This document shows positions 6,043 through 6,401 of a stretch of DNA of 6,401 bases, piece after piece. Each line of letters opens with the position of its first letter. Position 1 is the first letter of the stretch. The position numbers were made by a program, and so were the translations under genes. The notes beneath the pieces were generated by a model, which did not search any database, had not been told where the DNA came from, and worked only from the letters and a program-made list of their open reading frames with translations. This DNA comes from DASPOJ01 sp050014395 (lineage in GTDB: Bacteria > Acidobacteriota > Terriglobia > Acidiferrales > UBA7541): the NCBI GenBank assembly GCA_050014395.1, contig JBEKDK010000152.1, forward strand, positions 1 through 6,401, read 5' to 3'.

Positions 6043-6401
6043 ATGGCGAATGCGCGAACGCGCACGGCTATCTGCTTCTTTTTATTGATGCTGCTGGGCA
6101 TTTGCATTCAGGCGCCAAGCGCACGGCCGCGTCAGCAGACCGAGGAACAGCCAACAGCTACGGGTCAACCTTGGGAGGCCGGCACTCGATATCCGGACTG
6201 GGAAGCGCCGAGCAATCTGACCGTCACCAACGACTGCAAGAAAGGACACACTTTTTCGATAACGCCTGAGAATGCCGACTTCATTGATTTTAAGGGCGTG
6301 AAAGAGATCACCGTTCCTGGAAAGAAGTCGATTCAGTTGCCCGTGCGGTTTCACACCGACGGAATGGCGCCCGGCAATTACACAGGCAAGGTCACCGTGT
6401 T
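6043..6401 (+). CDS. secreted protein with Ig-like/BACON-type N-terminal region, partial (runs off the window)
   Basis: Only the first 119 complete codons are present. Residues 1-27 form a clear signal peptide: Arg at 5 and 7, a hydrophobic core AICFFLLMLLGICI, and a likely cleavage after APSA (24-27). The mature part begins with a polar linker rich in Gln, Pro and Thr (28-50). A beta-strand-like stretch follows: NLTVTNDCKKGHTFSITP, then ITVPGKKSIQLPVRFHTDGM and APGNYTGKVTV. Alternating hydrophobic strands and the PGNYTGKVTV ending resemble Ig-like domains of the BACON/choice-of-anchor kind in secreted bacterial proteins; family assignment is tentative. It is probably exported by Sec to the periplasm or cell surface. 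The gene has its own promoter and Shine-Dalgarno sequence, 178 bp after the desaturase stop, so it need not share a transcript with it. Confidence 0.8.
   Translation, partial: MANARTRTAICFFLLMLLGICIQAPSARPRQQTEEQPTATGQPWEAGTRYPDWEAPSNLTVTNDCKKGHTFSITPENADFIDFKGVKEITVPGKKSIQLPVRFHTDGMAPGNYTGKVTV

Overview
The window looks like chromosomal DNA from a GC-rich, free-living bacterium, most likely of the phylum Acidobacteriota (Koribacter/Sulfotelmatobacter-like). This rests on three things: the type of the small Cys/His protein at 514-1332, the dispersed repeats of the GTCATCC...GAGGGATCTC and GCGAAGGATCC kind around it, and the two-subunit KorAB next to a membrane desaturase. The phylum call is inference from remembered sequence types; no search was run.

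Layout. Positions 1-513 hold no convincing gene. They contain a TTCGAA-type operator-like repeat at the left edge, a good sigma70-like promoter with a MerR-operator-like dyad (42-71), a strong 23-nt inverted repeat (176-198), a short tandem array with a 39-bp period (about 232-425) and a dispersed repeat. Positions 514-1332 (+) encode a 272-residue protein of unknown function with a C-x9-C-x11-C-x2-H motif and a long acidic, low-complexity tail. It converges on a minus-strand korA-korB operon. The 269-bp gap between them carries two 25-bp REP-like hairpins in inverted orientation, like a BIME. korA (2653-4563) and korB (1602-2627) encode a complete two-subunit 2-oxoacid (probably 2-oxoglutarate):ferredoxin oxidoreductase. 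A 437-bp intergenic region (4564-5000), rich in short direct and inverted repeats, separates korA from a divergent membrane fatty acid desaturase (5001-5864, +). The right edge carries the start of a secreted protein (6043 to beyond 6401, +) with its own promoter and ribosome-binding site.

How the genes fit together. KorAB would convert 2-oxoglutarate to succinyl-CoA and deliver low-potential electrons to ferredoxin. The desaturase introduces a double bond into saturated acyl chains and needs O2 and an electron donor, so the organism is probably aerobic or microaerophilic with an oxygen-tolerant type of Kor. A functional link through ferredoxin is possible but only inferred from adjacency. 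I see no phage, CRISPR, transposase, tRNA or rRNA in the window. The most unusual material is the repeat-rich ground on both sides of the Cys/His protein gene and the repeated boxes upstream of the desaturase.
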